Part shown: positions 48,540 to 60,007 of the stretch, in pieces
Layout of the letters: each line of letters starts with the position of its first letter
How positions within the stretch are numbered: position 1 is the stretch's first letter
DNA from: Tubulanus polymorphus
Taxonomy: Eukaryota > Nemertea > Palaeonemertea > Tubulaniformes > Tubulanidae
DNA length: 64,000 nucleotides
Direction: 5' to 3'
NCBI RefSeq assembly: GCF_964204645.1
Contig: NC_134025.1
Coordinates: forward strand, 1,307,001 to 1,371,000
The notes under the pieces: model-generated
Databases searched by the model: none
The model's input: the letters and a program-made list of their open reading frames with translations, nothing else
Told to the model about the DNA's origin: nothing
Made by a program: the position numbers and the translations under genes

Positions 48540-51500
48540 CACGAATTTGTATAGCGCCTCTTTCCATGTACCTGTGTACAAAGTTCAGCTGCGCTGTCAA
48601 ACCTGATTATTATTACCCAGCTTCTGTTACCATTCCATAGCAGTCTTACTCTCCCTGGGGAGATACAACACCGATCAGCAAATCACGATCAGGCGTCGTC
48701 AGCCGGTAGCAAGTGTGAATTAATGCCTTGCCTAAGGACACAACAGCATAGCCGGGGTTCGAACACTGGACATCTCGATTGAGAAGCCAACGTCTTAACC
48801 TTTTAGGCCACGCCACTACACATAATTATATGGTTTCTGAAATGTTCCTGGTAAAGTTCTCAACTCATGTGAAAATTAATAATTTTCAGGTTTATTGATA
48901 TGATGGACAATGATGATGGTGATGATGATGATGATGTTGATTGTGAAGATGATGATGATGATGAGGAGGAAGCGAATGATTGTAGATCTAGAGGATTCTG
49001 TGAATATAATGAACCCGATCATTGTTTATCATCACAGTTCAATGACAGTAATGTGATACTGGATCAATTCAGGTACTGATTCTGTAACCTTCAAACTGTC
49101 AAACGCTCGTCTCTATTATTGTTTAGTCTCAATTTCTATTTGTAATTCGATTAACTACTAAGCATTAAGCGGTTATTTGGATAAGTACGGTAGTAGTTTA
49201 CTTAATTTACTAAGTGTAAAATATATTTGGATAAGTCGTCAACATGTCATAATGATCGTCCTCCCAAGTGCAATGACTTGCGCGAAATTTAATGTAATTC
49301 CGAAAGAGTAACCAGATACTTAAATAGTAGAAAAAACAACTATCAAAATCTTCATGACGATAAGATGATTTTATTTCAATCGATTTTGACTGATCTTTTC
49401 AAGAAATGAAGATATATCTAAACCCTTAAACCAAACGGTTTGCAGTAATTCAAAATTCAAGTGTGTTTGATTTAATTTCAGATTGAATACGGAAGGAGAA
49501 CCGGACGTTTTATACAGCGAGTCTATATTCACTAATCCGCTTGTTATTCCGAAAAATAAAACTCAAAGAGAAATCGTTCAAGAGATATTAGCGTTATCTG
49601 GATCGAAGTTATATAAATCACGTACGTCTGAATTACGACGCGGTAACATTTCACCGAGGAATCTCTTCCGTCGCAAATCGGTACCAAATGTGAACGACGT
49701 GAACAGCTGTTTAACGAGTAGAGATTTGTTCGGCCGAGGTAAAATAAAAGTTTGTCTGTGTGTACGTGTGTTTGAATTCCAAATAAAGATAGAATTTGAA
49801 CGTTGAAAATTCACAAAATCTTTGAGGAAACTAAGACCCAAATCTCTAGATCATTATCAATATAATACGCATGTGTAAGTTGACTGGTTCAAGAGGGGTG
49901 TCAGGGAAAACATGCAAATGAGAATCCCCCACTATCCCTACTCTACCTTACATTTGATATTGGGGGTCGATACCAGTTCCCCTGCCTTGGGGCAGTTTAA
50001 AAACATGCGTAATATTGATGAACATCTAAAGATTTGGATAGATAGCTCGGGGACAGTTCTGGTGACTTCAGAGTAAAACATTGAAAATTAACTGTGGTAA
50101 TCTCATATCATCATCTTCATGCTATTATCGTCTCTTCTTCGTAAATATCAAAAACCCGAAGAATTAAGACCTAGAATTCCCTCTATCTCCTCTTAATTTG
50201 AGAAATTACAATTAATCGTGAATTGATCTTTATTTCCAGTTGCTCAAGAGATTCTACGTGAAGTTGCTTTATCTCGATTGTTGACTCTCGTTGATTTACC
50301 GGTTTTAGACGGTCTTCTAGGAACTAGTAACAAACTGAAATCTCAGAATATGGCTGGAATCAGTAATCAGGGTTTGAACATTTCCAGAACGTCGATGTTG
50401 AGTCATTGGTACGTATAACAATACCGAGGAGCTCATCATTTTATTATTGAATACCGTGTTATAAGTAATCCAACACTAAGAATGAAAAATAAAGTCCGAA
50501 ACTTTTCCTGGGCGTTGAATATTTGACATTTCGATTACGGTATATCCTGATAATCATCTTCAGGAATATGAAGATGACTTTTCATATTTGGATAAAGTCG
50601 AAACGTAGAGTAAAATTCGTTTTCTTTATTAGTATGGGATTTCACAGCATGAACTCGGAGTGTTTCCTCTCGTCACTGGTTTACAGTATTATTGTATTTG
50701 ATTTCAGCGATGAAGATGCTTGGATCAGCTCGGCTATGGACTGTTTGGAATACATTCCGAAATCTCTGAAGATCATGGATTCGTATCTCTCTGAAACGTG
50801 TATGAAATTCAAGAAACTCGAATTGTTTCATGGAATCGCCGAATATTATTGGAATTCGTCGAATCCACTTTTACCCGATGGTTTTACCGATTTATTAGTG
50901 GCCGTTTTGAATTTATTGATGCAGCGGAAATATGAAACGGCGATTCAAGCGTTACAGATGATGATGGCTTTATTAACTATCAGTATTCGTGAAGAATTGA
51001 AATGTTTATTTTCGTTCATGCGAGCTGTGATGAAAGACTGTGTAACTATAGAATCAGGGGTGAGTTTTCATCTGTCCAGCCTGTCTACTCTTCATCTCTC
51101 TCTCCCTCTCCCTCCCCTCCCTCCCTCCCCCTCCCCATCCCTCTCCTCTCTCTCTCTCCCTCGCTCTCCTCCTCTCTCCCTCTCTCTCGCTCTCTCTCCC
51201 TCGCTCTCCTCTCTCTCTCTCGCTCTCTCTCCCTCGCTCTCCTCCTCTCTCCCTCTCTCTCGCTCTCTCTCCCTCGCTCTCCTCTCTCCCTTCCTATCTC
51301 TTCTCCACTTTCTCTGTCCTCGCTTTCTCTCCACGTCCCTCTGCTTCATATTCCTTCTTTCTCCCTGGTTGCCCACTCTCTCCCTTCACTCTCTCCTCTC
51401 TTCCTCTCCTCAATGATTTTCCCTACCGCTCAATCCCTCCCTCTCCTTATCTTGACTTATAGTTTTCTTTGAGTTTTCGAATTGAAATCAAATATCTTAA

Positions 51501-52930
51501 TCTAAAACCTGTCGATATTTTACAGCTTTCGAACCGGATGAAACTGGAACGCACATTCACTAACGCAGTCATAAAGAATAAACTATTAGCTCACCACCAG
51601 GCGGCAGTAGTAGTTATGTTTATGGTGGATAAGCATCCCGATATCTTTGACATCCCGAAATCAATACGCGATACAGCGCTGGTCAGATTACATAACCTAA
51701 AAACGGGAAATCTACAGCCAATCATGGGTATGATTTTAACAATTATATTATCGAGTTTTATTAAATTATTTTATTCTATCAGATTCTGATTAATTGATTT
51801 ACTGACATATTTTTCACTAATGAAGATAATGAATAATCATTTTTCCAACAGTTTTGCGATTTATTAAATTCCCATCTTCTGAGAAACAGTAATGAAGCCT
51901 ATTCTGCAAATTATTTCAAAAAAATACAATTCAATACTATTTCTGTGAAGATTAGATTTTGATAAATCTCAAACTGTCAGATAAAAATGAACTTCGAAAT
52001 ATCATCATTGAGATTAATCATTAGATTCTAATTGTTTATATTTGAAATTTCATAACATTTCCATTTTCACTCATTACTGAAATGTGATATCAACATTTCT
52101 TGCAGAACAAGATGAAGCGATCATGAGTAAGTTGTAGGTTATAACTGCCACTAACTAATGATAGATAATAGAACACTAACTCAAGCTATCATATAATACA
52201 TGTTCAGGTTTCGCTGTGTATGTCCCAAATATTCATGACCCTGTTCCTCAGTTCAGGATCCAGTTCCTCAGTTCAGGATCCAGTTCCTCAGTTCAGGGTA
52301 GGGTTCCTCAGTTCAGGATTCAGTTCCTCAGTTCAGGATCCAGTTCCTTAGTTCAGGACCGGGTTCCTCAGTTCAGGGCCGGGTTCCTTAGTTCAGGATC
52401 CAGTTCCTCAGTTCAGGGCCGGGTTCCTCAGTTCAGGATCCAGTTCCTCAGTTCAGGGCCGGGTTCCTCAGTTCAGGATCCAGTTCCTCAGTTCAGGACC
52501 GGGTTCCTCAGTTCAGGGCCGGGTTCCTCAGTTTAGGATCCAGTTCCTGTGTGTAAAAGCTTTGTCTTATTGTGGACTCAAGATTTGAGTGGGATTTGTC
52601 AAAAACTGTAGAAGATTTGATAGGTGACATTCTAAATTTATAGTGAAGCAAGCCTTGAAGGGTCTTGTGTAGATATTATTTTGTGTTTGAAAGTGTAATT
52701 GTTTAATCATGTATTTTGTAGAGCATACATACTGTGACCGAGTGACGTCAGAAGAGTTTCACCGACAGACGGCTCAACAAACCGAACACGCGTTGAAAGA
52801 TTTACTGAATTCGATTCTCGACGATACGAATATATCGTTAAAAGAGAAGAAACATAAATTCAAACAATTCCAGAAACATCATCCGACGATTGTACAGAAA
52901 TATTTCTCTGATTACGTCGATGGAAGCTGA
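47239..52930 (+). CDS. DEPDC7: DEP domain-containing protein 7
   Basis: Ten coding exons: 47239-47263, 47675-47880, 48214-48311, 48890-49072, 49482-49738, 50240-50408, 50708-51059, 51526-51727, 52106-52126 and 52722-52930. All junctions are GT-AG and in phase, giving 573 residues (about 511 in human). The DEP domain spans roughly residues 12-110, with ATQLWNNVIINLR, YYDNCFVGNEAVETVL and KAVKLCQALMDNNIFEPV. Then come an acidic Asp/Glu stretch from a GAT microsatellite in exon 4 (about 116-133), LLTLVDLPVLDGLL (about 269-282), DAWISSAMDCLEYIP (exon 7), MKLERTFTNAVIKNKLL (exon 8) and a C-terminal LKEKKHKFKQFQKHHPTI. DEPDC7 is a poorly studied cytoplasmic protein linked in mammals to CARMA-dependent NF-kappaB signalling (family knowledge). 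The exon-4 acidic insert is the main length difference seen. The 7-codon exon 9 was placed by phase and splice sites and is the least certain. Confidence 0.92.
47480..47591. mobile_element. Inverted-repeat MITE-like element in DEPDC7 intron 1
   Basis: Begins TTGGTCCAGTTCCACAGT and ends ACTGTGGAACCGGGTCC, near-perfect terminal inverted repeats. The interior is itself an inverted repeat built on AACTCTGAGTTAACT / AACTCAGAGTTAACT. It is the clearest member of the family also seen at 3663-3772. Confidence 0.7.
48508..48830 (-). mobile_element. tRNA-derived SINE (minus) in DEPDC7 intron 3
   Basis: Read on the minus strand: A-box-like TGGCCTAAAAGGTTAAGACG, B box GTGTTCGAACCCCGG, then TGTCCTTAGGCAAGGCATTA, and at the far end a GCGCTATACAAATT-type phrase followed by an (ATT)n tail (48508-48538 on +). 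Typical order of a tRNA-SINE. Confidence 0.8.
48899..48967 (+). repeat. GAT-rich microsatellite inside DEPDC7 exon 4
   Basis: A mostly GAT trinucleotide run encodes an Asp-rich stretch followed by Glu. Being in-frame, length changes here would alter only the acidic tract. Confidence 0.85.
51080..51460 (+). repeat. Polypyrimidine (CT) tract in DEPDC7 intron 7
   Basis: About 350 bp almost only C and T on the coding strand, with sub-repeats like CTCTCTCCCTCGCTCTCC. It begins about 25 bp after the exon-7 donor. The ORFs that run through it on both strands are composition artefacts. Confidence 0.9.
52237..52550 (+). repeat. 20-bp minisatellite with two alternating unit types (DEPDC7 intron 9)
   Basis: About 16 units of exactly 20 bp. 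Type A is GGATCCAGTTCCTCAGTTCA and type B is GGGCCGGGTTCCTCAGTTCA; they alternate in the second half, making a 40-bp higher-order repeat. GGATCCAGTTCC matches the end of the inverted-repeat elements. Confidence 0.92.
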
Positions 52931-53007
52931 ATTCTGTCTCGTGCTTTTCTAACTTTCTGCATCTCAGTTTTACACCTGTTTTTATCTAGTCATTTAATGT
53001 ATATAGC

Positions 53008-53013
53008 AATAAA
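53008..53013 (+). terminator. Poly(A) signal of DEPDC7
   Basis: AATAAA 78 bp after the stop codon, followed within about 25 bp by TGTTTGTAG (GT-rich). Confidence 0.7.
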
Positions 53014-53439
53014 GTGTTCTGATATATTTTTAAATGTTTGTAGTAATGATTTGGTTTTATTTTTGGCTCATCACTGCCAACTTCATCCTCGCTTGCCAGG
53101 GGTCTGGTATCACTCCCCAAACTTGCTTCCACCAGCTTTAGCGTAGTGGGTTCGAATCCCTTATAGCGTGATGATGTGCCAACCTTGTCTCTGAGGATTT
53201 AATAAAGTCTTGACTGCTAAAAAGACATAGGAAGTTGCACATCATTAAGTGACTAGACTGGTTTAGTTTTTCACGACGGTGATGATCATTGATCTTTAAA
53301 AGATCCATTTATTTGAAAGCTTGCTACCAACGATTAAGTTGCATTAAGCCTATGATACGAATCTCTCGAATTTTTCTTTAATAATCGTCGGAGTGGTCGT
53401 CATTTATTTTTCTTAATAAATTTGTCATAATTTGTGTTA

Positions 53440-53660
53440 CGCGTATTTCCTCAATGACCGCTCCGGTCACTCGGGCCCGCCGCGCGTGTCAGCCGGCCCA
53501 CCGGTCAGTAGCGGGAATGCTCCGGATAGTTGACCACTCTGGACTAATTACCCGGCTCATGTGACGCGTGTCACGCCGCGGCCTGCCCGGTCAGTGAAGT
53601 TCGTGTCACGGTTCGTCGACCATTCGAACCTAATTACCCGATCTATGCCACGCGCAGTGC
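53440..53660. promoter_or_regulatory. CpG-rich block with diverged tandem duplication
   Basis: A strongly CpG-rich stretch in an AT-rich neighbourhood. Two adjacent copies of about 85 bp, starting at about 53484 and 53565, share GCGTGTCA, CCGGTCAGT, GACCA, CTAATTACCCG and a CACGCG-like end. It lies 0.5-0.7 kb upstream of the next gene's start codon, so a promoter role is plausible but inferred. Confidence 0.5.
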
Positions 53661-53818
53661 CGTCGTCCCGAAATTTTCACAAAGGCAATTTCGTTCCAAT
53701 GTATTATGATAAATAAAACCCGCAAATTGTATTAAATCAAATGAAATTCCGTTAAACAATAGTTAATTTGGGATTCGAGTTTAATTTGTCTATAATTGTT
53801 TTGATTACGGATCGCTAG

Positions 53819-53830
53819 ATGGCGGTGGTG
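53819..53830 (+). promoter_or_regulatory. YY1-like motif upstream of the 54.2-kb gene
   Basis: AGATGGCGGTGG resembles the YY1 consensus (core ATGGCGG), commonly found near animal transcription starts. Position relative to the start site is unknown. Confidence 0.3.
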
Positions 53831-54192
53831 AAGCGAAGCGGCGGCTAACTCGGGTCTCCTCGATGTTTCGAGCAGTACTGAATTTTCAGTCTCAGTTCAT
53901 TGCAGGAATACTAGACTACTAAAATACGACAGCTTTGTAATGGCCTATTTTCACGTTCTACTCAACGAAACGATCGCTTTGAACACGCTTACTTCGTGAA
54001 AATGTAAAAAATGAGGATCGTAAGAGATCCGTATACAAGAAATGTTCTATTCATCGATTAAGAGCCTAAGAAGAAGGAAACTTGTCGAAGAAGCGGTGTC
54101 ACCGCAGTTTGAGGAAGATGTCGACTGACGGTCCGTGCTTATTTTGTGACTGCCTCCTCAGAATTTGGATTTATTAAGTCAGCAGTTACAGT

Positions 54193-54253
54193 ATGCAGTT
54201 CACTATTTGGATATTCAGGCTGGTTTGTTTCTCTATGCTGCCAATGATTGAAG
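54193..54253 (+). CDS. First coding exon of a secreted or membrane protein (partial)
   Basis: ATG followed by 20 codons ending in a GTAAGA donor (phase 1). The peptide begins MQFTIWIFRLVCFSMLP, a short basic-poor N-terminus with a hydrophobic core that looks like a signal peptide, with likely cleavage shortly after the exon boundary. An in-frame TAA sits 18 bp upstream, so translation starts here if the exon is real. A CpG-rich region lies upstream and no compatible next exon could be identified in the remaining 9.7 kb, so the first intron probably runs off the window. The protein family cannot be told from this exon. Confidence 0.55.
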
Positions 54254-56225
54254 GTAAGAAATCGGTAAGCCCAGGACGGCAGCCTGATCAGTTTAAGTTT
54301 GACATTTGACATACCTTATCTCATATCAATGTGTATCTTAGATAGAATACAAACATGTCTTTTTATATCATCTACATTTTCAAATAAATACCAACAAAGG
54401 CTGGTAGGCCGTATAATTTTTGATTAAGAAGTTAATTCTATTTTCGTTTGATAAATTAATTAAAATTGTGAATGAATATTTTGATAGCGAACCTTATGAA
54501 TTTCTAAATCATTTCAAAGTTTAGAAATATTTATGAAAAAGAAACAGGTGTCCTGCCTAGACTAGTTGGGGTCGATGTATATGCACTATTGAAACTTTGT
54601 TATTATGGATTGATTTGATAATATTTAGACAACAATTCATTGTAGAATTAGAAGCTTCTCGGTTATTGTCCTATTATGTAATCATTTTAACTGCTCAAGT
54701 TGTAGAATCCACAGGTATCAAAACCTAATCCGTGTTTACCTTAAATTGAGTTTATTGAAATTATGCAATGGATATTTCAATTAGGAAATGGTTTTAACTG
54801 TCAAATTGGTCTCCATTGATTGAAAACTCTCTCCGTGGTAATTCGCTAATCGCATTTAATTGGCTCAGTTTGAAATTGAACATCCAGTGAAATATGAATG
54901 GTTTTAACGTTACAGTAACAGTTTTTAGGGGTATCCATGATTTTTTTTTGCATCTAACACAAAATCGATTTTAAAACTGTTATTTTAGAGAACAGGCCTA
55001 CTATTTCTTACTTGTATCCAGGGTCAGTAACCTAGTTGTTTAATTTCATCCCTAAATATGCATTGATTTGGTTTTTACTAATGAAATAATATTTCAAGAC
55101 CTACTTAGAATGTCATATTTATTTGAATATAACTGGCCTACAGTTTGATCGATAGTATAAGGATTGCCTTTTATGTATTGTTTAGAAATATATCAGGAAA
55201 CGCTATTATCTATTTCAGTCATATACAATAGAATGGTCTGCGCTTACAGACATCAGGCCAGACAAAATAAATCCTATTCTCATGTAGTTTTAATCTAATC
55301 AAAATGTAGCTCTACTGGCGTATCAATTTGGTTTTATATTCATCTAATTTCTTTGGAAAAATAAATTAGGCCTTCTCTCAAAAGTTGGTTTTTTATGTAC
55401 CAGAATGGAAAATAACTTTTTCTCAAATTTGTACTTAAATATACAGTAATCCTGTGTCAGCCCTGTGTCGGCCCTGTGTCGGTTGTGTTATAATGACAGG
55501 TATTCTAAGTGACTTTCACGGCTTAAATCCGTCACATTGTTCCGATTCTAGGAATATCAGTACAATAACCTGAACTTGTTAACGATACCTGATTTACGTC
55601 AAATTTTTATCAATTATTTAATTGTTTTGGTAAAATCGCGAATTCTTTCAGACAGATTTGTTGAAATACTCGTACAATAGCCCATCTAGAAATGGCCAAA
55701 ACCCACACCACAAATTAAAAGATTCTAAATTTATTCATTTATCGTATCGGTAATAACTTCTCAACGCTTTGAATAATTTTAACAGTTAAAAATGATCCAT
55801 TAGTAAATGAAAGCATGATTTGAGTAGTGCTCAGCGGTGTGAGGAGAATGAAAGTTTTCACAGGAGATAGATGAAGAAAGAAAAATTCATTATAACGCAC
55901 TTAGTAATCTCTGTGAGGATGAGAAATAACAGAAAACTTGAGAGCAAAACGAAAGAATGAGCGTTGAAGTAGTACGGACAGCAGTCAGCTGTAGTTTCAT
56001 TCATACCTCTCCGAAACAAACACTATTACTACTCGAAAGTGAATTAGGCTAGAAAATTTGTTTTATGTGGGATGGACTGACATTCTGGACTGGAAAAAGT
56101 TTTTTTTATAAAAAGTCTAAGAAGAAATGGCTGTAGTCAGTCAGCCACGCACGTGAACGCGTAGTAAATGGAAGTTGGAGGATTGTCTCGAGATAAAATA
56201 ACGTTTATCACATTGTAGGTGGTAA
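54254..56225 (+). other. Probable long first intron, no feature recognised
   Basis: AT-rich, no exon with supporting splice sites and codon content on either strand. A short duplication of CCCTGTGTCGG is at 55461-55482. Confidence 0.4.
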
Positions 56226-56227
56226 CA

Positions 56228-56865
56228 TTCATCATTGCAGTACAACAGCTAGACGAGGAAGGGTTGGGCGGGGATGACAGGGTGTCAAGGTGTTTGGTAC
56301 AGGGTCAGACAGGGATGGTAGGGTGCCGGGATGTTTGGTACAGGGTTGGGCGGGGATGACAGGGTGTCAGGGTGTTTGGTACAGGGTTGGGCGGGGATGA
56401 CAGGGTGTCAGGGTGTTTGGTACAGGGTCAGACAGGGATGGTAGAGTGCCGGGATGTTTGGTACAGGGTTGGGCGGGGATGACAGGGTGTCAGGGTGTTT
56501 GGTACAGGGTTGGGCGGGGATGACAGGGTGTCAGGGTGTTTGGTACAGGGTCAGACAGGGATGGTAGGGTGCCAGGATTTTTGGTACAGGGTTGGGCGGG
56601 GATGACAGGGTGTTTGGTACAGGGTTGGGCAGGTACGACAGGGTGTCAGGGTGTTTGGTACAGGGTTAGGCGGGGATGACAGGGTGCCAGGGTGTTTGGT
56701 ACAGGGTCAGGCAGGGATGACAGGGTGTCAGGGTGTTTGGTACAGGGTTGGGCGGGTACGACAGGTGTTTGGTACAGGGTAGGGTGGAGACACAGGGTGT
56801 TTGGTACAGGGTCAGGCAGGGATGGTAGGGTGCAGGGATGTCTGGTACATGGGAAATTGGGCCTG
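56228..56865 (+). repeat. About 41-bp GC-rich minisatellite (about 15 copies)
   Basis: The unit is TTTGGTACAGGGTTGGGCGG, then GGATGACAGGGTGTCAGGGTG. A second type has TCAGACAGGGATGGTAGGGTG, giving an A-A-B higher-order order in places. It is G-rich on the + strand, with many GGG runs. Confidence 0.92.
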
Positions 56866-59734
56866 GGTCAAAAACGCTTAGGCCTATGTGATCGCGGCTA
56901 TTATGAATACAGGACACACAGTAATAAAATAGCTATTAGTAACTCGTGTTGAAATCAGACATCGCTGAATCATTCTATTCTCATTTATCAAACATCACTG
57001 TTTGATTACTATCCTTATCACACTACCGACAAGTCAAACCTCAACACCACCGACAAGTCAAACCGACTTTAAACAACAATTTCTCATATTTTTATCCCAT
57101 GAAATTACAATTGAGACTTGCGTGGTGCACTCGGTCTACAGCTCAATTCACATCTAGTCTCGAGGGTTCGCAACTCGAGAAGTTGAGGTTGCTAAATCTC
57201 AGTCCAGTTCATTTATGAATTATAAGCAATCAGTGAAATTACGACTGGTTTTGCGAATGGAGGGAATCTCTGGAGAGAGGACGAGAGAGGGGGGTCTAGG
57301 TAATTGATCGGATATTGACAGTTGTTAATAGATTATTGGTAATAGTTTATTGAAGCGTGACAATAGATACAGCTCTACTGTAATACGCCGTAATACACCT
57401 CACGCAATGTCTACATCAAATCAGTATTTTGATAGTTAATCAATTAAAACTGTTTCCTTCAAATCTCTCAGGCTCGAAATCAGTCAATGAGTAATCGAAG
57501 ATATTCATCGAATTCATTAGAAATATCACGTTATAAATCGGGATCCAGTTCCCTCTTTAACAGTTTAAAATTCACTCTACGGTTGACTAGAAAATGAACT
57601 AATTCTATAAAAGTTAAACTTTAAAACAACAACAGTTGAATCGAGTTCTGAGGTTTGATGATACAAAAACCATAATCTGATAATGTTATTGACCACGCGC
57701 TTCTTTATCAAATCCTGATTCATGAAAAATGAACGAATTCTTACATTTTCAACTAGAAAATTCTTCAGAACTCGGGGAATTTTTTGTAATGGCAGAAAGT
57801 GGCCACCCTGCTGTAGTGTTCTTTCTTTTTGAGTCCCAATTTCTATTTCCAATTCAATTTATTAAGCGTACATGTGATCAGTGAGATTAGTTGTCGATAT
57901 AACGATTCTACCTGTGACGTCTCTAAATGAGTTTCTCTGTAATTAGAAAATTGCCTCTGATCATAATAACGATATCAATGGTTTACATCATTGATCGGTG
58001 TCTGACGAATAAAGTAGTTAATTTTCCAATTACGTTGTCGTCTTTTTGATGGCTTTAATTAGGAAAAGATTCAATAATTTCCTGTTGAAATGTGAGCGTA
58101 ATTTTTCTAGATGTACTCGATGACTATCACAGCTCTTCTTCGAGACTCTCTCACTCCTCTCTCCTCTCTCTCCACGCTGCCGGCTACTCTTCAATCAGAT
58201 GTGTGAAAACTACATTCGCTATGAAATATAATTAAGTTCGTTTTATGATGTTTTATCTTTTGAAGCGATCGGTCGCCTGTGGTGTGGATATTTCATTGAT
58301 CCTCGGGGCTCACTGACTGTAATCACATCTCGCGCTGTGGGTGGCTTTTTTTTACCTGCCAAGTTTGTTACGAGAATGGCACCATTTTCTTTCAGATGTT
58401 TTGTTGCTCCCTTTGAAAAAAAATCAATTTTAGGAATTTATTTGGGTCAATGAGAAAATTGCGTTTCAATGATCTCTAAACAGTGAGTCGTTTTTTGATA
58501 TTGATGCGTAGTTTTTCGTGATCTAGTAAAGGTTCATTAGAGTCGCGTATAAACTGGTTTGAAGGTCTTTCAGTGCTTTAAAACTAAGCTCCACTCTTAA
58601 AAATCAGTATCGTAAGAAAGTTTGTAGTTCTCGACCGCGCCTCATCTTTTCAATACAATATTTCTTCAATATTCAGGTTGTGAAGTGATTTCCATTTGGT
58701 TCCTGCAGCTGGAAACTGAATGGATATATAAGATTCCCTTCATCACATCTCGCTTGTTGTACTTCAGTGCTCATTTTGGGGTGTTCCTTTTTCAGTGCAT
58801 ATAACCACTTTGACATGTGTATTTCGGCTCGTGCGCTGGTTGCACAGCTTAGATTGAAGACTTAGTCTCGATGTTCATCTCGCTTCTATAGTCGATCTAA
58901 CAACTTTAGGACTTTTGAAAGAGATGGTTAATGCAACTCGGGCCAGGTTCATTCGTTTCTTTGTAAACATTTCAAGATTTAGTCTTAGAAATTTCATCGA
59001 AAGCTCGGACATTAGAGAAGTGACTAGAGAGCATGTACTGATTTATGAGTATATAAAGCTTACCTGGTTATTCCTAGAAACTACCGAGATGCACTATTTT
59101 TTGCTGTCAGAGCGAAAGATTGTTTCTGACATTCACAACGCTTAGCGTTTACTATATGTGTACTCACTAGCACCACTATAATATACTCAGTATCATTATC
59201 TTCACTCGGTTTCTTTTCATCTTACGTATTTTTCTCTTTACAAACACAAGCATCATTATCTTTCAGAGCTGTTCACATTCTCTATGCGTATGCACTATTT
59301 CAGGGCAAACGATACGAAATCTTTACACCTCGAAAACTCGAGAAAATTATTCATCGATTTCGACGCGACGACATGAAATTAGTTTTGAAATGTTTTCACT
59401 GAAATGTCTGAAAAGTTATGAGGAATTTAATCAGTAGCAGCAGGGATGTTTGTAAAGGGGTGTAATACATGATTCTAAACGGTGTTATCTCACATATAGA
59501 CCCACAACAACTTTACCAGTTTGTTACAATTTATAGCCGATGCTCATGTTGCCTTCCAGCATCATTTATCTCCGCTTCCCTAATGGTTTTTACCTGGCCC
59601 CGGAGATGTATAACAGTCCGTCATTATATAGTTATAGCCCGGAAAATGAGACATTTGTTTTGTATGTCAGCTCTATTAGTTACAGATCAAATACATGACT
59701 TTGTCTCAATAAACGAGTGTTTATTGTCATCCTG
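56866..59734 (+). other. Probable intron, no gene recognised
   Basis: No supported exon. GGGATCCAGTTCC at 57540, a single inverted-repeat-element end, is the only recognised repeat. ORFs at 57577-57852 (-) and 58915-59145 (+) lack any motif or splice support. Confidence 0.4.
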
Positions 59735-59787
59735 TTAGGTGATAAAACATGTCTGATAGCTCACTGCATCCAGCTCCAGCTGCTCCA

Positions 59788-59830
<43 letters not shown>

Positions 59831-60007
59831 ACCTTGTGACCAATCTTCCCCTATTTGAATCATGCAGTTGACCTGATCGGTTTCCATATAAAAACCGGTC
59901 TCTTCTGATTTACCAATATTAAAAGCACAGTTTTCTCCGAAACAAGTCAATCTTCTCTGCTCACATTTCACGGGTAATTTAACAATAGCTACCTGATCAT
60001 TACTCAT
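59735..60007 (-). CDS. Candidate small polyglutamine-containing ORF
   Basis: A 90-codon ORF on the minus strand. Residues 1-58 are non-repetitive with mixed composition (for example LPVKCEQRRLTCFGENCAF), followed by an uninterrupted run of about 14 glutamines from a CAG repeat and a short tail. An AATAAA (59725-59720) follows the stop codon by about 10 bp, and an AT-rich TAATAAAAAA lies about 65 bp upstream of the ATG. A possible splice donor AAG/GTCAGC sits at the start of the Q run, so the first part could instead be an exon of a longer gene. It lies antisense in the presumed intron of the 54.2-kb gene. I do not recognise the protein. Confidence 0.25.
59788..59830 (+). repeat. CTG/CAG trinucleotide repeat (about 14 units)
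   Basis: An uninterrupted CTG run on the + strand (CAG on -), flanked by imperfect CAGCTGCTCCAG-type sequence. Confidence 0.95.

Noticed and set aside
50523-51472. Long plus-strand ORFs running through exon 7 into the CT tract (Ser/Leu/Pro-rich)
   Set aside because: The true exon ends at the GTGAGT donor at 51060. Beyond it the frame stays open only because pure CT sequence has no stop codons.
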